Shown: one piece after another, positions 52,769 through 60,614 of the stretch
How positions within the stretch are numbered: the stretch's first letter is position 1
Layout of the letters: the number at the start of each line of letters is the position of its first letter
Assembly: GCA_040756735.1 (NCBI GenBank)
Contig: JBFLYC010000018.1
Location: forward strand, 1 to 64,000
DNA length: 64,000 nucleotides
Direction: 5' to 3'
Source: JBFLYC01 sp040756735
GTDB taxonomy: Bacteria > Bacillota > DSM-16504 > Desulfitibacterales > Desulfitibacteraceae
The notes under the pieces: generated by a model
What the model was told of the DNA's origin: nothing
Database searches by the model: none
Seen by the model: only the letters and a program-made list of their open reading frames with translations
Made by a program: the position numbers and the translations under genes

Positions 52769-53455
52769 TTGCTTGCTAAATTCAAGGCGCACTGGAAAAA
52801 GATTCTGATAATGCTGCTTGTTTCAATACTTGGAGGTACAGGGTTTGGTTATTACAAATGGGTTACAAGGGTGATACCTGAAGAGCTTCTGCCTGAAGCA
52901 ATAAATAAAACCATAAATGTAGACAGCTACCGTTACCAGGTGGCTCTTAAACTCAATGTCAACGGTCAAGAAAGACTCTTAAGCCATGTAAAAGGTGAAA
53001 GAAGCAAAGGGCGGTTTCATATTCAAGGAGAGGTTGCTGCCCAGGAAGTGGATGTATACTATGTAAACAATAAAGTGTTTATGAAGGATTCCGTATCAGG
53101 GCGTTGGATGATCAATCATGGAGGGGAGATATTTGAGCGAGACTTGTTCATGATTGAAGTGAATCCCAAGGAGAGCCTGGGGTACCTGCAGTTGGATAAC
53201 ATTGTATACCTCGGCATTGAAAAAGGCCACAGATCTGCCTATGTGATGGAGTATAATCCTGTTGTCACCAACAAAATGCTGACCACATATTGGGAGGACT
53301 TTAAATATAAAGTATGGATAGACAAAAAATCAAAAAGAATTATCAAGCTTGAAATTAATGCTCATCATAAAGATAATCCTGAGAACACCTTCTATATGCT
53401 CCTTGGCATGTATGATTTTGGGAAGCGCATTAAAATTGAAGAACCTGCTAATTAA
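52769..53455 (+). CDS. Membrane-anchored protein of unknown function (LppX/LprG-like beta fold)
   Basis: This protein of about 228 aa has a basic N-terminus, one hydrophobic segment (ILIMLLVSILGGTGFGYY) and a long extracellular part rich in beta-strand residues. It includes VDVYYVNNKVFMKDSVSGRW and a MEYNPVV region, recalling lipoprotein lipid-sensing or DUF4292-like folds. I do not recognise it surely. TTG 52769 has the best ribosome site (GGGAGAGGG); ATG 52739 is an alternative that adds 10 residues without a site. It stands alone between two terminators. Confidence 0.65.
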   Translation: MLAKFKAHWKKILIMLLVSILGGTGFGYYKWVTRVIPEELLPEAINKTINVDSYRYQVALKLNVNGQERLLSHVKGERSKGRFHIQGEVAAQEVDVYYVNNKVFMKDSVSGRWMINHGGEIFERDLFMIEVNPKESLGYLQLDNIVYLGIEKGHRSAYVMEYNPVVTNKMLTTYWEDFKYKVWIDKKSKRIIKLEINAHHKDNPENTFYMLLGMYDFGKRIKIEEPAN

Positions 53456-53473
53456 CCCTTCAAGGGTAAAGGT

Positions 53474-53517
53474 AATCCTTTCCCAGATTTTTTCTGCTGG
53501 GGAAGGATTTTTATTTT
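53474..53517 (+). terminator. Intrinsic terminator before hpt
   Basis: Arms AATCCTT...CCCAG and CTGGGG...AAGGATT (53474-53486 with 53497-53509) form a long GC/AT stem followed by a T-rich tail to about 53517. Confidence 0.8.
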
Positions 53518-53590
53518 CTAAAGAGAAGTATTATCTTTGTTTGTTTAGACAATATTTTAAGATAACAACCTTTTTGGGGAGAGCTGATGG

Positions 53591-54139
53591 ATGGAAACAA
53601 ATATTAAGGAAATACTGGTCGGCAGGGAAGAAATTAGGCAGAAGATTCAAGAACTAGGCAGCAAAATTAGCGCTGATTATCTGGGAAAGGAATTGATGGT
53701 GGTTTGCATATTAAAAGGAGCTGTACTATTCTGCGCTGATTTGATCCGTGAAATAAAGGTGCCTGTCACCATTGATTTCATGGCTGTTTCCAGTTATGGG
53801 GCATCCACTGAGAGTTCTGGGGCGGTTCAGATCTTAAAAGATCTGGAAACAAGCGTGGAAGGGAAACACCTGTTAGTTGTTGAGGACATAGTTGATACGG
53901 GACTTACACTGAAATACCTGGTAGGAATCTTAAATGCCAGGGGGCCGGCCAGTCTCAAGATATGTACTTTTCTTGATAAGCCCAGCCGTAGAAAAGTACA
54001 AGTGGATATCGACTATACAGGTATTGAAATCCCTGATGCTTTTGTAGTAGGATATGGTTTAGATTATAATGAGGAATACAGGCACCTGCCCTATGTAGCT
54101 GTTTTAAAACCGGAAGTATATGAAAAGTTAAGGAGGTAG
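53591..54139 (+). CDS. hpt: Hypoxanthine phosphoribosyltransferase
   Basis: This 182-aa protein has the PRPP loop VVEDIVDTGLTL, an early flexible loop with SSYGASTESSG and a late KPSRR/VGYGLDYNEEYRHLPY segment, typical of Firmicute Hpt. It converts hypoxanthine (and guanine) to IMP/GMP. Its gene lies 3 bp before guaA, so salvage and GMP synthesis are co-transcribed. Confidence 0.95.
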   Translation: METNIKEILVGREEIRQKIQELGSKISADYLGKELMVVCILKGAVLFCADLIREIKVPVTIDFMAVSSYGASTESSGAVQILKDLETSVEGKHLLVVEDIVDTGLTLKYLVGILNARGPASLKICTFLDKPSRRKVQVDIDYTGIEIPDAFVVGYGLDYNEEYRHLPYVAVLKPEVYEKLRR

Positions 54140-54142
54140 CTC

Positions 54143-55681
54143 ATGTCAGTTCAGGTTGATGAAGTAATTGTATTAGATTTTGGAGCCCAATACAGCCAAC
54201 TTATTACCAGAAGGATCAGAGAACTAGGTGTTTTTTGTGAAATGCTGCCTTACACTACCCCATATGAGAAGATTATGGAGAGGAATCCAAGGGGAATAAT
54301 ATTCAGCGGGGGACCTGCAAGCGTATATGAAGAAAAATCTCCCCTGGCTGATATGAGGTATTATGATTGTAAAGTACCTATCCTGGGTATTTGTTACGGG
54401 ATGCAGATGATGGCTCACCAGCTAGGTGGTAAAGTTTCCCCTGGTGACAGCAGGGAGTATGGAAAAGCTATCCTAAAGCTGGCAAGGCAATCCAGTCTGT
54501 TTGACGGCCTGGACTCTGAGATGCAGACATGGATGAGCCACGGTGATTATATAAGTGAAGTTCCTGCCGGATTTGAGGTAATTGCTCATACCCAGCATGC
54601 ACCTGCTGCAGCAATGGCAGATGTCAGCAGGAAGTGTTATGGCGTGCAGTTTCACCCGGAGGTCAAGCATACCCATAAAGGAAATGAAATATTAAGCAAT
54701 TTTTTGTTTAAAATCTGCAGGTGCAAAAAACAATGGACCATGAAATCTTATATCGAAACAGAAGTCGCAAAAGTCAAGGCAATGATCGGAAACCAGAGAG
54801 TATTATGTGCTTTAAGCGGCGGTGTGGATTCTGCTGTGGCTGCCCTTATAGTACACAAAGCAGTAGGTGAACAGCTTACCTGTGTTTTTGTTAACCACGG
54901 ACTTCTCAGAAAAGGTGAGCCTGAGCAGGTAAAGCAAACATTTTCTGATACTTTTGGCCTAAACCTGATAGTGGTTGATGCCAAAGACAGGTTCTTAAAA
55001 AGGCTGGCCGGTATTACCGACCCTGAACAGAAGAGAAAAATTGTGGGAGAGGAATTTATCAGGGTCTTTGAAGAAGAGGCAGCTAAACTGGGGGAATTTA
55101 AATTTCTAGTACAGGGAACCATTTACCCTGACGTCATTGAAAGCGGAACTGATACGGCAGCTGTGATCAAGAGCCACCACAATGTGGGTGGGCTGCCTGA
55201 GGATATGGCCTTTGAATTAGTTGAACCATTGAGGTTTTTATTTAAGGATGAAGTCAGAAAAGTAGGGGAAGAGTTGGGTTTGCCTGAAGAAATTGTCTGG
55301 AGGCAGCCCTTTCCAGGTCCAGGGTTAGCTATCAGGATCTTAGGAGATGTCACAGCAGAGAAATTGGACATTTTACGGGATGCAGACTTTATAGTAAGAG
55401 ATGAGATCAAAAAAGCCGGATTAAACAAAGAGGTGTGGCAGGCCTTTGCTGTGCTTCCTACCATTAAGAGCGTGGGGGTCATGGGGGACTCCAGAACCTA
55501 TGCTTATCCTATCATTTTAAGGGCTGTAACCAGTGATGATGCTATGACTGCCGACTGGGCCCGCTTGCCGTATGAACTCATGGAAAGCATCTCAAACAGA
55601 ATAGTCAATGAAGTTAGCCATGTAAACAGGGTATGTTATGATATTACTTCCAAACCCCCAGGAACCATTGAGTGGGAATAA
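54143..55681 (+). CDS. guaA: GMP synthase (glutamine-hydrolysing)
   Basis: This 512-aa protein has an N-terminal glutamine amidotransferase with the Cys in GICYGMQMMAHQLGG and His/Glu in VQFHPEVKHT. The ATP pyrophosphatase P-loop is ALSGGVDSAVAA, and the C-terminal dimerisation domain ends KPPGTIEWE. It converts XMP to GMP. AAGGAGG is placed 6 nt before the ATG. Followed by an intrinsic terminator and then the accessory region; purE appears only 8 kb later. Confidence 0.97.
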   Translation: MSVQVDEVIVLDFGAQYSQLITRRIRELGVFCEMLPYTTPYEKIMERNPRGIIFSGGPASVYEEKSPLADMRYYDCKVPILGICYGMQMMAHQLGGKVSPGDSREYGKAILKLARQSSLFDGLDSEMQTWMSHGDYISEVPAGFEVIAHTQHAPAAAMADVSRKCYGVQFHPEVKHTHKGNEILSNFLFKICRCKKQWTMKSYIETEVAKVKAMIGNQRVLCALSGGVDSAVAALIVHKAVGEQLTCVFVNHGLLRKGEPEQVKQTFSDTFGLNLIVVDAKDRFLKRLAGITDPEQKRKIVGEEFIRVFEEEAAKLGEFKFLVQGTIYPDVIESGTDTAAVIKSHHNVGGLPEDMAFELVEPLRFLFKDEVRKVGEELGLPEEIVWRQPFPGPGLAIRILGDVTAEKLDILRDADFIVRDEIKKAGLNKEVWQAFAVLPTIKSVGVMGDSRTYAYPIILRAVTSDDAMTADWARLPYELMESISNRIVNEVSHVNRVCYDITSKPPGTIEWE

Positions 55682-55687
55682 TGATAA

Positions 55688-55735
55688 AAAAGCCTGTAGT
55701 CCCTTGATTTTAAAGGGTATTATAGGCTTTAATTT
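55688..55735 (+). terminator. Terminator after guaA
   Basis: Paired AAAGCCT/AGGCTTT with an inner CCCTT/AAGGG helix (55688-55729) and an A/T-rich tail. It ends the hpt-guaA unit. Only short unsupported reading frames follow to 56157. Confidence 0.7.
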
Positions 55736-56045
55736 TTATTGTGGCATTAGAATGGCATTAAAATTATGTTAGAAAAGGTAATATCGCTGCTCATGGCTTG
55801 TTTTTGTAAGAAGTCTCTATCGAAGTCTAGGGCATCTTTTCTTTTGATAAACCCCCGTTTTTTCTTTAGCTTTTTTGACCAGTCCAATCTGTATAATAAA
55901 ATGATGCATACCATGTCCCTCTTTGTTCGTCTTTATATACAGGCATTTTTTCACCTCCTGTAAATAAGTTGGAATGGGAGGTATTTTTATGGCTGATATA
56001 CATCATATCGGTTTGCAGTGCTAACTACAATATAATGACGATTTT
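55736..56045. other. Left end of accessory region, no supported gene
   Basis: An AT-rich stretch between the guaA terminator and the structured element. A 65-codon plus-strand frame at 55766 has no ribosome site or recognisable motif and is not annotated. No clear attachment site was seen. Confidence 0.5.
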
Positions 56046-56069
56046 TCAATGAACAATATATATAAAAGG

Positions 56070-56156
56070 GGCGCCATTCTTTCCCCTGAGGCGACGGGTT
56101 CCCGCTATCCCCTTTCGGGGATTTCGGCCGGTACCCATCCGGCCATCATCAGGCGA
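56070..56156 (-). ncRNA. GC-rich structured element, possible non-coding RNA or 3' UTR
   Basis: On the minus strand just after the small gene at 56158, a run of tight helices stands out from AT-rich surroundings: GGCCGG/CCGGCC with a 7-nt loop (56126-56144), ATCCCC/GGGGAT with a 4-nt loop (56107-56122; GAAA on the minus strand), and GCGGGAACCCG. AGGCGA occurs at both ends. No protein is supported. It may be a conserved element RNA of an integrative element or a terminator complex. Confidence 0.45.
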
Positions 56157-56157
56157 G

Positions 56158-56325
56158 TTAAATAATTTCAAAAGATACACCTTCAATAAAAAGTGTCGTT
56201 CCATGACCTGGAAGAAAGGCTGTCTTTTTACCCTTCCATTCAGGATGATCACCATTGTAAGCCATCCATGTGCCCTTATAATCTTCTGGTATAGCATCCC
56301 ATTCCTTTTTTGTTATCTTAATCAT
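56158..56325 (-). CDS. Small integrative-element-type protein
   Basis: This 55-aa protein starts MIKITKKEWDAIP and ends LFIEGVSFEII, containing PEWKGKKTAFLPGHGT. It resembles small accessory proteins of clostridial integrative elements (a pattern of DYKGTW near the start and LIEG near the end). ATG 56325 follows AAAGGATG. Function unknown. Second gene of a minus-strand pair with the next entry and followed by the structured element. Confidence 0.65.
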   Translation of the reverse strand: MIKITKKEWDAIPEDYKGTWMAYNGDHPEWKGKKTAFLPGHGTTLFIEGVSFEII

Positions 56326-56448
56326 GCAGAACATCCTTTCTGTTCTAACCATTTGTCCCGCTTACTTCTAGCTAATTCAAGAGTAGGGGCTACGGTTGAA
56401 AAAAGCTCTCCATTATTTGCTCGGTAATCGTATTGGCAATATTTCTTC

Positions 56449-56679
56449 TTATTTATAGGGCTCTTGAATATCTCGTGTTGTTCCTGACCTGGTTGGTTGT
56501 ATTTCTCTAGCCCTAGGAAGGAAGTCTTCTATTATGACCATTCCGAATTGCCTAAATAGATCTGCTATCTGCTGTTTATCATTTATGCCTGGGTAGTTCA
56601 TGTATACTGTTTCTATCTTCTCGTATGTATTTGGATTGACTTCCTTACCAACAAGCCTTTCAAATTCTTGCTTCATCAT
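56449..56679 (-). CDS. Small mobile-element-type hypothetical protein
   Basis: This protein of about 76 aa starts MMKQEFERLVGKEVNPNTYE and has a mostly helical middle (NDKQQIADLFRQFGM). Such KxEFExLxGKEV proteins are common small orphans on clostridial integrative elements and phages. ATG follows AAAGGAGGG at 8 nt. Its promoter region holds the 20-bp-spaced repeats and is divergent from the HTH gene. Function unknown. Confidence 0.6.
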   Translation of the reverse strand: MMKQEFERLVGKEVNPNTYEKIETVYMNYPGINDKQQIADLFRQFGMVIIEDFLPRAREIQPTRSGTTRDIQEPYK

Positions 56680-56698
56680 TCTTGTTTCCCTCCTTTGA

Positions 56699-56758
56699 AT
56701 TTGCTTATACAAAATAATATTTGCTTATGTAAATAATATGCTGCATATACAAATGAAT
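56699..56758. repeat. Three 20-bp direct repeats (iteron-like operators)
   Basis: Repeats start at 56699, 56719 and 56739, with the shared core TGC(T/A)TAT(A/G)(C/T)AAA at 56702, 56722 and 56742. An inverted relative, ATTTACATATGCGAAT, occurs at 56802-56817 and overlaps the -35 of the HTH gene. The arrangement suggests cooperative binding by the adjacent HTH protein. Confidence 0.75.
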
Positions 56759-56802
56759 GTCAAGCATATTTGCAAAAATAATTTTTAAAAGGCAAAGTTA
56801 TA

Positions 56803-56831
56803 TTTACATATGCGAATAAATATGATATTCT
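56803..56831 (+). promoter_or_regulatory. Promoter of HTH gene, overlapped by inverted operator copy
   Basis: -35 TTTACA (56803-56808), 17-bp spacer, -10 TATTCT (56826-56831). The -35 lies within the inverted repeat copy at 56802-56817, which fits autorepression. Confidence 0.55.
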
Positions 56832-56850
56832 AAAAGTGGGAGGTGCAATT

Positions 56851-57069
56851 ATGGCCATTAAATATTATAAGTTACTTGACATACTACAACGTAAGGAGAT
56901 ATCAAAAGGGGATTTTTCAAAGATGACAGGATTTTCAAGTGCAACGGTAGCAAAACTATCCACTCATAAGCCAGTTAATATGGATATAATTGATAGAGTA
57001 TGTAAAGTGTTTAATTGTCAGCCAGGGGATATATTGGAGTATGTTCCTGAAGAAGATATAAATTCATAG
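56851..57069 (+). CDS. Cro/C1-type HTH regulator (small)
   Basis: This 72-aa single HTH (HTH_26-like) has FSKMTGFSSATVAKLSTHKPVNMDIIDRVCKVF (about 22-54) and a C-terminal NCQPGDILEY typical of small YozG-like regulators. ATG 56851 follows GGGAGGTG. It is divergent from the small minus-strand gene and 5 bp before the RelE-like gene, so it may be regulator of itself and the toxin module, or a cognate antitoxin-like repressor. Confidence 0.85.
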   Translation: MAIKYYKLLDILQRKEISKGDFSKMTGFSSATVAKLSTHKPVNMDIIDRVCKVFNCQPGDILEYVPEEDINS

Positions 57070-57074
57070 GGTAG

Positions 57075-57344
57075 GTGATAGATTTACACATTAAGTATTC
57101 AAAGTCTGCAGTGAAGACTATCAATTCACTTGATAAGGCTACAAAGCTTAGATTAAAGCAAGGCATTGAAGGATTAGCTGAAGCTCCTCCCAGGGGCGAT
57201 ATTAAAATGATGCAAGCTTTCAATCCACCGCTGTACCGTTTACGAGTAGGAAAATATCGTGTATTATATGAGTATACTAATATAGATGAAGAGCAAGTTC
57301 TCATAATTAAGGATATAGGTTCTCGCGGGGATATTTATAAGTAA
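57075..57344 (+). CDS. RelE/ParE-superfamily toxin
   Basis: This 89-aa protein has the RelE fold: IKYSKSAVKTINSLDKATKLRL, PPRGDIKMMQAFNPPLYRLRVGKYRVLYEY and a C-terminal IKDIGSRGDIYK. R/K residues of the fold are present. A GTG start after a weak GGGTAG; the site is poor, so translation may depend on the upstream HTH gene. A small acidic protein follows 13 bp later as candidate antitoxin, giving toxin-first order. Confidence 0.85.
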   Translation: MIDLHIKYSKSAVKTINSLDKATKLRLKQGIEGLAEAPPRGDIKMMQAFNPPLYRLRVGKYRVLYEYTNIDEEQVLIIKDIGSRGDIYK

Positions 57345-57357
57345 AGGAGATGATATT

Positions 57358-57570
57358 ATGTCACCAGTATCAAAACAGATAGTAGATATGATAGATATGC
57401 TTCCTGAGCAGGAGCAGAAATTAGCATTTGAGTTCATTAAAAGAATGGTGTTGGCATGGGATAGTGACTTCACCAAATTAACACCCTTTGAAAGGGAGCA
57501 GCTCACCAAAGCCGATAAGGAAATACTAAATGGTGAGACTGTGGATCACAATGATGTTGATTGGAGCTAA
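57358..57570 (+). CDS. Candidate antitoxin of the RelE-like toxin
   Basis: This 70-aa protein has a helical core SKQIVDMIDMLPEQEQKLAFEFIKRMVLAWD followed by an acidic tail ending DHNDVDWS. It resembles small proteins paired with RelE toxins in Clostridia but has no obvious DNA-binding domain. AAAGGAGATG precedes the ATG. Antitoxin function is inferred from its position directly after the toxin. Confidence 0.65.
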   Translation: MSPVSKQIVDMIDMLPEQEQKLAFEFIKRMVLAWDSDFTKLTPFEREQLTKADKEILNGETVDHNDVDWS

Positions 57571-57699
57571 AAAATTCGTGGTATTATTTTGGCATTAAGA
57601 AACTTCCAAGAATAAAAATACAAAATGATTTTTAGAAGAATGCAATATACAATATGTACACGAAAAAACGCAATGAAATATCATAAAACAGCCTAAAGT

Positions 57700-58190
57700 A
57701 ACCCAGGCTCCTATTCGCTGGGCCAGGGGGATCATGGTCGGCAGTTTCAGCGTGGACGCCAGAGATGGCTAGCCAAAAAGCATCAAAGTAATCAAAGGCT
57801 CATTTTTTACCTTGGTATTGGTCAGTAACCAAAGCTCGTTTAAAGTTTGGGGCGTTAAGATATGCGCTTCATCGATAATAATCAGGTTAGGCCAGGGCGT
57901 CAATTTCTTTTCTAATTTGTTCATTTTCCTTAATGCTTTGGCCCAGGCCATGAACGGCTTTATACAGGGTGCTGTGGGCTATTTTGTTGGCTTGGTCGCA
58001 AAATTTTTCGGGTAGTTCTCAGTCGTAAGGGATATGGATCTCCCAACGCCAGATGGTATGGTTTTTGATTAATGAAAAGTTGTCTGTTGAGGAGCATGCG
58101 CTACATTCTAGCTCTAATTGGGCGATATCTTCATTTTTTTTGTTATTCCAGGTGTTGACATTTTCTGATACATAAGTTAATCTTTTCATG
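57700..58190 (-). pseudogene. Decayed ExeA/TniB-like AAA ATPase
   Basis: Read on the minus strand, fragments of one ATPase appear in different frames. An N-terminal piece starts MKRLTYVSENV and stops at TGA after IHIPYD. A middle helix piece reads ELPEKFCDQANKIAHSTLYK. A Walker B piece, LIIIDEAHILTPQTL, is followed by LMLFG-stop-PSLAS and PLAQRIGAWVTL, the ExeA-type GxPxL...PLxxRI pattern. At least two frame changes and two stops show decay. Such ATPases accompany Tn7/Mu/IS-type transposases, which fits the accessory setting. No Walker A was found. Confidence 0.65.
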
Positions 58191-58233
58191 ATTTTAGGTT
58201 TTTATTTTTTATTTCGGTTTTTTAATCGAAAAA

Positions 58234-58263
58234 AGCAGGGGATCCCCTGCTTTCTTTTTTTTG
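58234..58263 (+). terminator. Perfect palindrome with T-run
   Basis: A 22-nt palindrome built on GCAGGGGATCCCCTGC (58237-58252) is followed by TTCTTTTTTTT. Its upstream gene on the plus strand is not clear; it may terminate transcription from decayed sequence. Confidence 0.7.
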
Positions 58264-58342
58264 TAAATGTATTTTTGCCAATTTATTAATTCAGTTTCAA
58301 AAAGGGTGACTTAGATATGGCTTCTAGTCTCATTTAGGGTGA

Positions 58343-58477
58343 CTGGTAACATGTTTGCTTCCAGCTTTAAAACTTGGAAGCATGAAGATAAGAAGAACTG
58401 CATTGCTGGAATTCTTGGAAAAATATGAAGGTAAGGATTTAACTGACCCATTTAATGTAAAGGATATTGAAAGTTAA
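58343..58477 (+). pseudogene. Excisionase-like C-terminal remnant
   Basis: The open stretch after an in-frame TGA reads LPALKLGSMKIRRTALLEFL then EKYEGKDLTDPFNVKDIES and stops. This is the tail of a MerR/excisionase-type small DNA-binding protein (IPAxKLG...RxxLxEFL pattern), with the N-terminal HTH missing. It suggests a lost integrase/excisionase module. Confidence 0.65.
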
Positions 58478-58491
58478 TTTTCAAAAACTTG

Positions 58492-58530
58492 TTGATAGTT
58501 TAGCATAATTATGATAAAATTATGCTAAAC
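58492..58530 (+). promoter_or_regulatory. Promoter and palindromic operator of phd/relE-like module
   Basis: -35 TTGATA (58492-58497), 17-bp spacer, -10 TAAAAT (58515-58520). A perfect 13-bp inverted repeat (GTTTAGCATAATT, 58498-58510; AATTATGCTAAAC, 58518-58530) covers the spacer and -10, as expected for toxin-antitoxin autorepression. Confidence 0.8.
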
Positions 58531-58549
58531 TAATTAAGGGGTGAAAAAT

Positions 58550-58837
58550 ATGCCACATATCAGACCAGTTTCAGATTTGAGAAATAATTTTGCTGATATT
58601 TCAAGGGTTGTCCATGAAACTGCCGAACCAGTATTTTTAACCAAGAATGGTTATGGGGATATGGTTGTAATGAGTATGGAAGCTTATGAACGCAAAATGT
58701 TTGAAAGTGAAGTATATTTCAAGCTGAAGGAAGCTGAATTGGAAGCCAAAACAACCGATAAGAGATATTCCCATAAAGAAGTTTTTGACGAATTAAGGGT
58801 AAAGCTTTCGGACAGGATGGAATCTGATAATGTATGA
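58550..58837 (+). CDS. Phd/YefM-family antitoxin
   Basis: This 95-aa protein has the Phd/YefM N-terminus IRPVSDLRNNFADISRVV and the PVFLTKNGYGDMVVMSMEAYE core, followed by a helical toxin-binding tail. ATG 58550 has AAGGGGTG 6 nt upstream. It overlaps the toxin start by 4 bp (ATGA). It should bind the palindromic operator just upstream and repress the pair. Confidence 0.92.
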   Translation: MPHIRPVSDLRNNFADISRVVHETAEPVFLTKNGYGDMVVMSMEAYERKMFESEVYFKLKEAELEAKTTDKRYSHKEVFDELRVKLSDRMESDNV

Positions 58838-59136
58838 AATTAAGATACCTGCCTTTGGCAAGGAAGGATTTAACTGATATTACAACTTATATTGCCGACC
58901 ATTTAAAAGCACCAAAGGCTGCAATGGATTTATTAAATGCCCTGGATGAATCCATATCCAGGCTTAAACAGTTCCCTTATTCGTGCAAAGTATATCAGCC
59001 AATCAGAGAATTGGAAAACGAATATAGGCTTTTACCAGTCAAGAATTATGCAGTTTTCTATGTGGTTAAAGAAAAAGTTGTTGAAATTCATAGGGTTGTA
59101 TATGCTAAAATGGATTTAACAAAGATTATAAAGTGA
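58834..59136 (+). CDS. RelE/ParE-family toxin
   Basis: This 100-aa protein has LPLARKDLTDITTYIADHL at the start, the AMDLLNALDESISRLKQFP segment and the C-terminal YRLLPVKNYAVFYVVKEKVVEIHRVVYAK strands typical of ParE/RelE toxins with Phd-type antitoxins. ATG overlaps the antitoxin stop (ATGA). It is the last gene of the module, followed by a terminator-like hairpin. Confidence 0.92.
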   Translation: MKLRYLPLARKDLTDITTYIADHLKAPKAAMDLLNALDESISRLKQFPYSCKVYQPIRELENEYRLLPVKNYAVFYVVKEKVVEIHRVVYAKMDLTKIIK

Positions 59137-59171
59137 TATAATTGATACCACAGAAAATATAAAAATGAGTG

Positions 59172-59221
59172 AAAACAGGCGTACTAAAAACGTACTAATA
59201 TTTTCTGAAACCTGTTTTTTC
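59172..59221 (+). terminator. Hairpin after toxin gene
   Basis: AAACAGG near 59174-59180 pairs with CCTGTTT near 59211-59217, with an inner GTAC/GTAC helix, followed by TTTTC. The stem is interrupted, so confidence is moderate. Confidence 0.5.
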
Positions 59222-59322
59222 ATTGAAAATAGAAATAATAATGGCGTGAAATGCAGTAAAATCAATAGGTGAAATTTAAGAAAAAGACCTAAACACAGAG
59301 TGGGAGTAAATCTTATCCTTTC

Positions 59323-59366
59323 AGCCTCCTTTGTATATGCATTCGAAAAAACAAGGAGGCTTTTTT
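59323..59366 (+). terminator. Intrinsic terminator upstream of IS remnant
   Basis: Arms AGCCTCCTT (59323-59331) and AAGGAGGCT (59353-59361), extended by GT/AC, and a T6 run. No gene precedes it closely, so it may be a relic of deleted DNA. Confidence 0.75.
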
Positions 59367-59488
59367 ATTGTTAAGGCTACCAGGATAGTTAATGGCCTAA
59401 TTTTTTGAGAAAAAAATAATAATAAATAGTAAAATTATGAAAAAAGAAGGAATATTGTAGGATTTAGTAGAAAAACATCATAAAATAT

Positions 59489-60514
59489 CACTAACTAGCG
59501 TTGCATAAAAATTTTTCAACATAGTGCAACCCTATTTTTTTCAGAAACTCATCTTGTTGTTTTTGTCATTTATGAAAAATATTTACATCTAATTTTTCTG
59601 CCGTGGGCCAAAGGAGCAACCACATAAGGGTAGTCCTTTTCCACATTTTTACACAATTATAATGCTTTACAATATAACAGGATCATAATGATGATCATCA
59701 TATAAATGATCAGCTTCGCGTTCTATCACCTGCCTTAGGGTAATTTCAAAAATTTCTTCATGGTTCAATTTCCTCTTCATGCTGGGATTTCCCCGGTGTT
59801 TTTGATAAAGCTTTTTAATGAATGAAGATAAAGATTCATGTAGGCAGGTGCTTAGCAATCTTTTAATAGTTAATAGTGGTCCATCGTAACCGACTTTTGA
59901 CTTAAGTAATATTAATAAGCAATAGGTGATAAGCGCTATGTAGATCTGATTTTCTACTGCCTCTTTGCTCAGTCCATAAAAATGTTTGATTTTAAGGTGC
60001 TGCTTTAGCCATTTGAAAAATAATTCTATTTGCCACCTGCACCGATAAATTTCTCCTATTGCTTCAGCTTCTAGTTCAAAATCATTAGTAACTATGATGA
60101 TGGGATTATTTTCAGAGTCTTTAGTTTCTATTAACCTTAATGGATGTTCCATTTTAGTTGTTTTATCTTTTCCCAATTTAACAATTTGGTCTTTTATTAT
60201 AGGGCTTTCAGGTTTTACTGGTCGTTCTTCTATTACTTCTACTAAGGCATTACTTTTTAAACGACTGACAAACCTTGTACCATTTGCGCAATAGATGTCA
60301 AATGTCTTGTAGTCTACGTATGCCCGGTCAAAGACATTTAAAGCATTTTCATTTACAACTACCAGAGCGTCCATTTGAGTTTTATCGGCTGGTTTAGCTG
60401 GTGTAACAACGGCTTTTTCCGGCAACGCTTCTCCATCGCAAGAATTTCCTCGATATTTTTAGATTTTAGGTATTGACAAATTAAATTTAATTTTATTGTT
60501 TTGCAACGCTAGTG
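59489..60514 (-). mobile_element. IS4-family insertion sequence, internally deleted
   Basis: The 1,026-bp element is bounded by imperfect inverted termini: CACTA-ACTA-GCGTTGCA at the left (59489-59505, one extra ACTA) and TGCAACGCTAGTG at the right (60502-60514). It is flanked by a 9-bp direct repeat. It contains the C-terminal part of an IS4-family transposase on the minus strand but too little room for the N-terminal half, so it is a deleted, non-autonomous copy. Confidence 0.85.
59667..60425 (-). pseudogene. IS4-family transposase, N-terminally truncated
   Basis: The 252-aa C-terminal part keeps the second catalytic Asp region VFDRAYVDYKTFD and the IS4 signature Y-(2)-R-(3)-E-(6)-K in YRCRWQIELFFKWLK. 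The first Asp and roughly the first 150 residues are missing. The start codon assigned (TTG near 60425) is only the first available after the deletion. A full-length copy elsewhere in the genome would be expected to mobilise it. Confidence 0.88.
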
Positions 60515-60614
60515 ATAAAATATAGAAAAAAATGTTAAATATTTATCCAATTTTCACCGATAAAGATGTTATGCTTGGTTTTGTGTATTATGCAATTTTT
60601 GTGGGGTAGATGCA

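Larger units (their letters stand above)
59480..60523. repeat. 9-bp target-site duplication flanking IS
   Basis: ATAAAATAT occurs at 59480-59488 and 60515-60523, exactly flanking the IS termini. Nine bp or a little more suits IS4-family insertion. Confidence 0.8.

Noticed and set aside
55766..55963. A 65-codon gene after guaA
   Set aside because: No ribosome site, low-complexity hydrophobic and aromatic residues, no motif.
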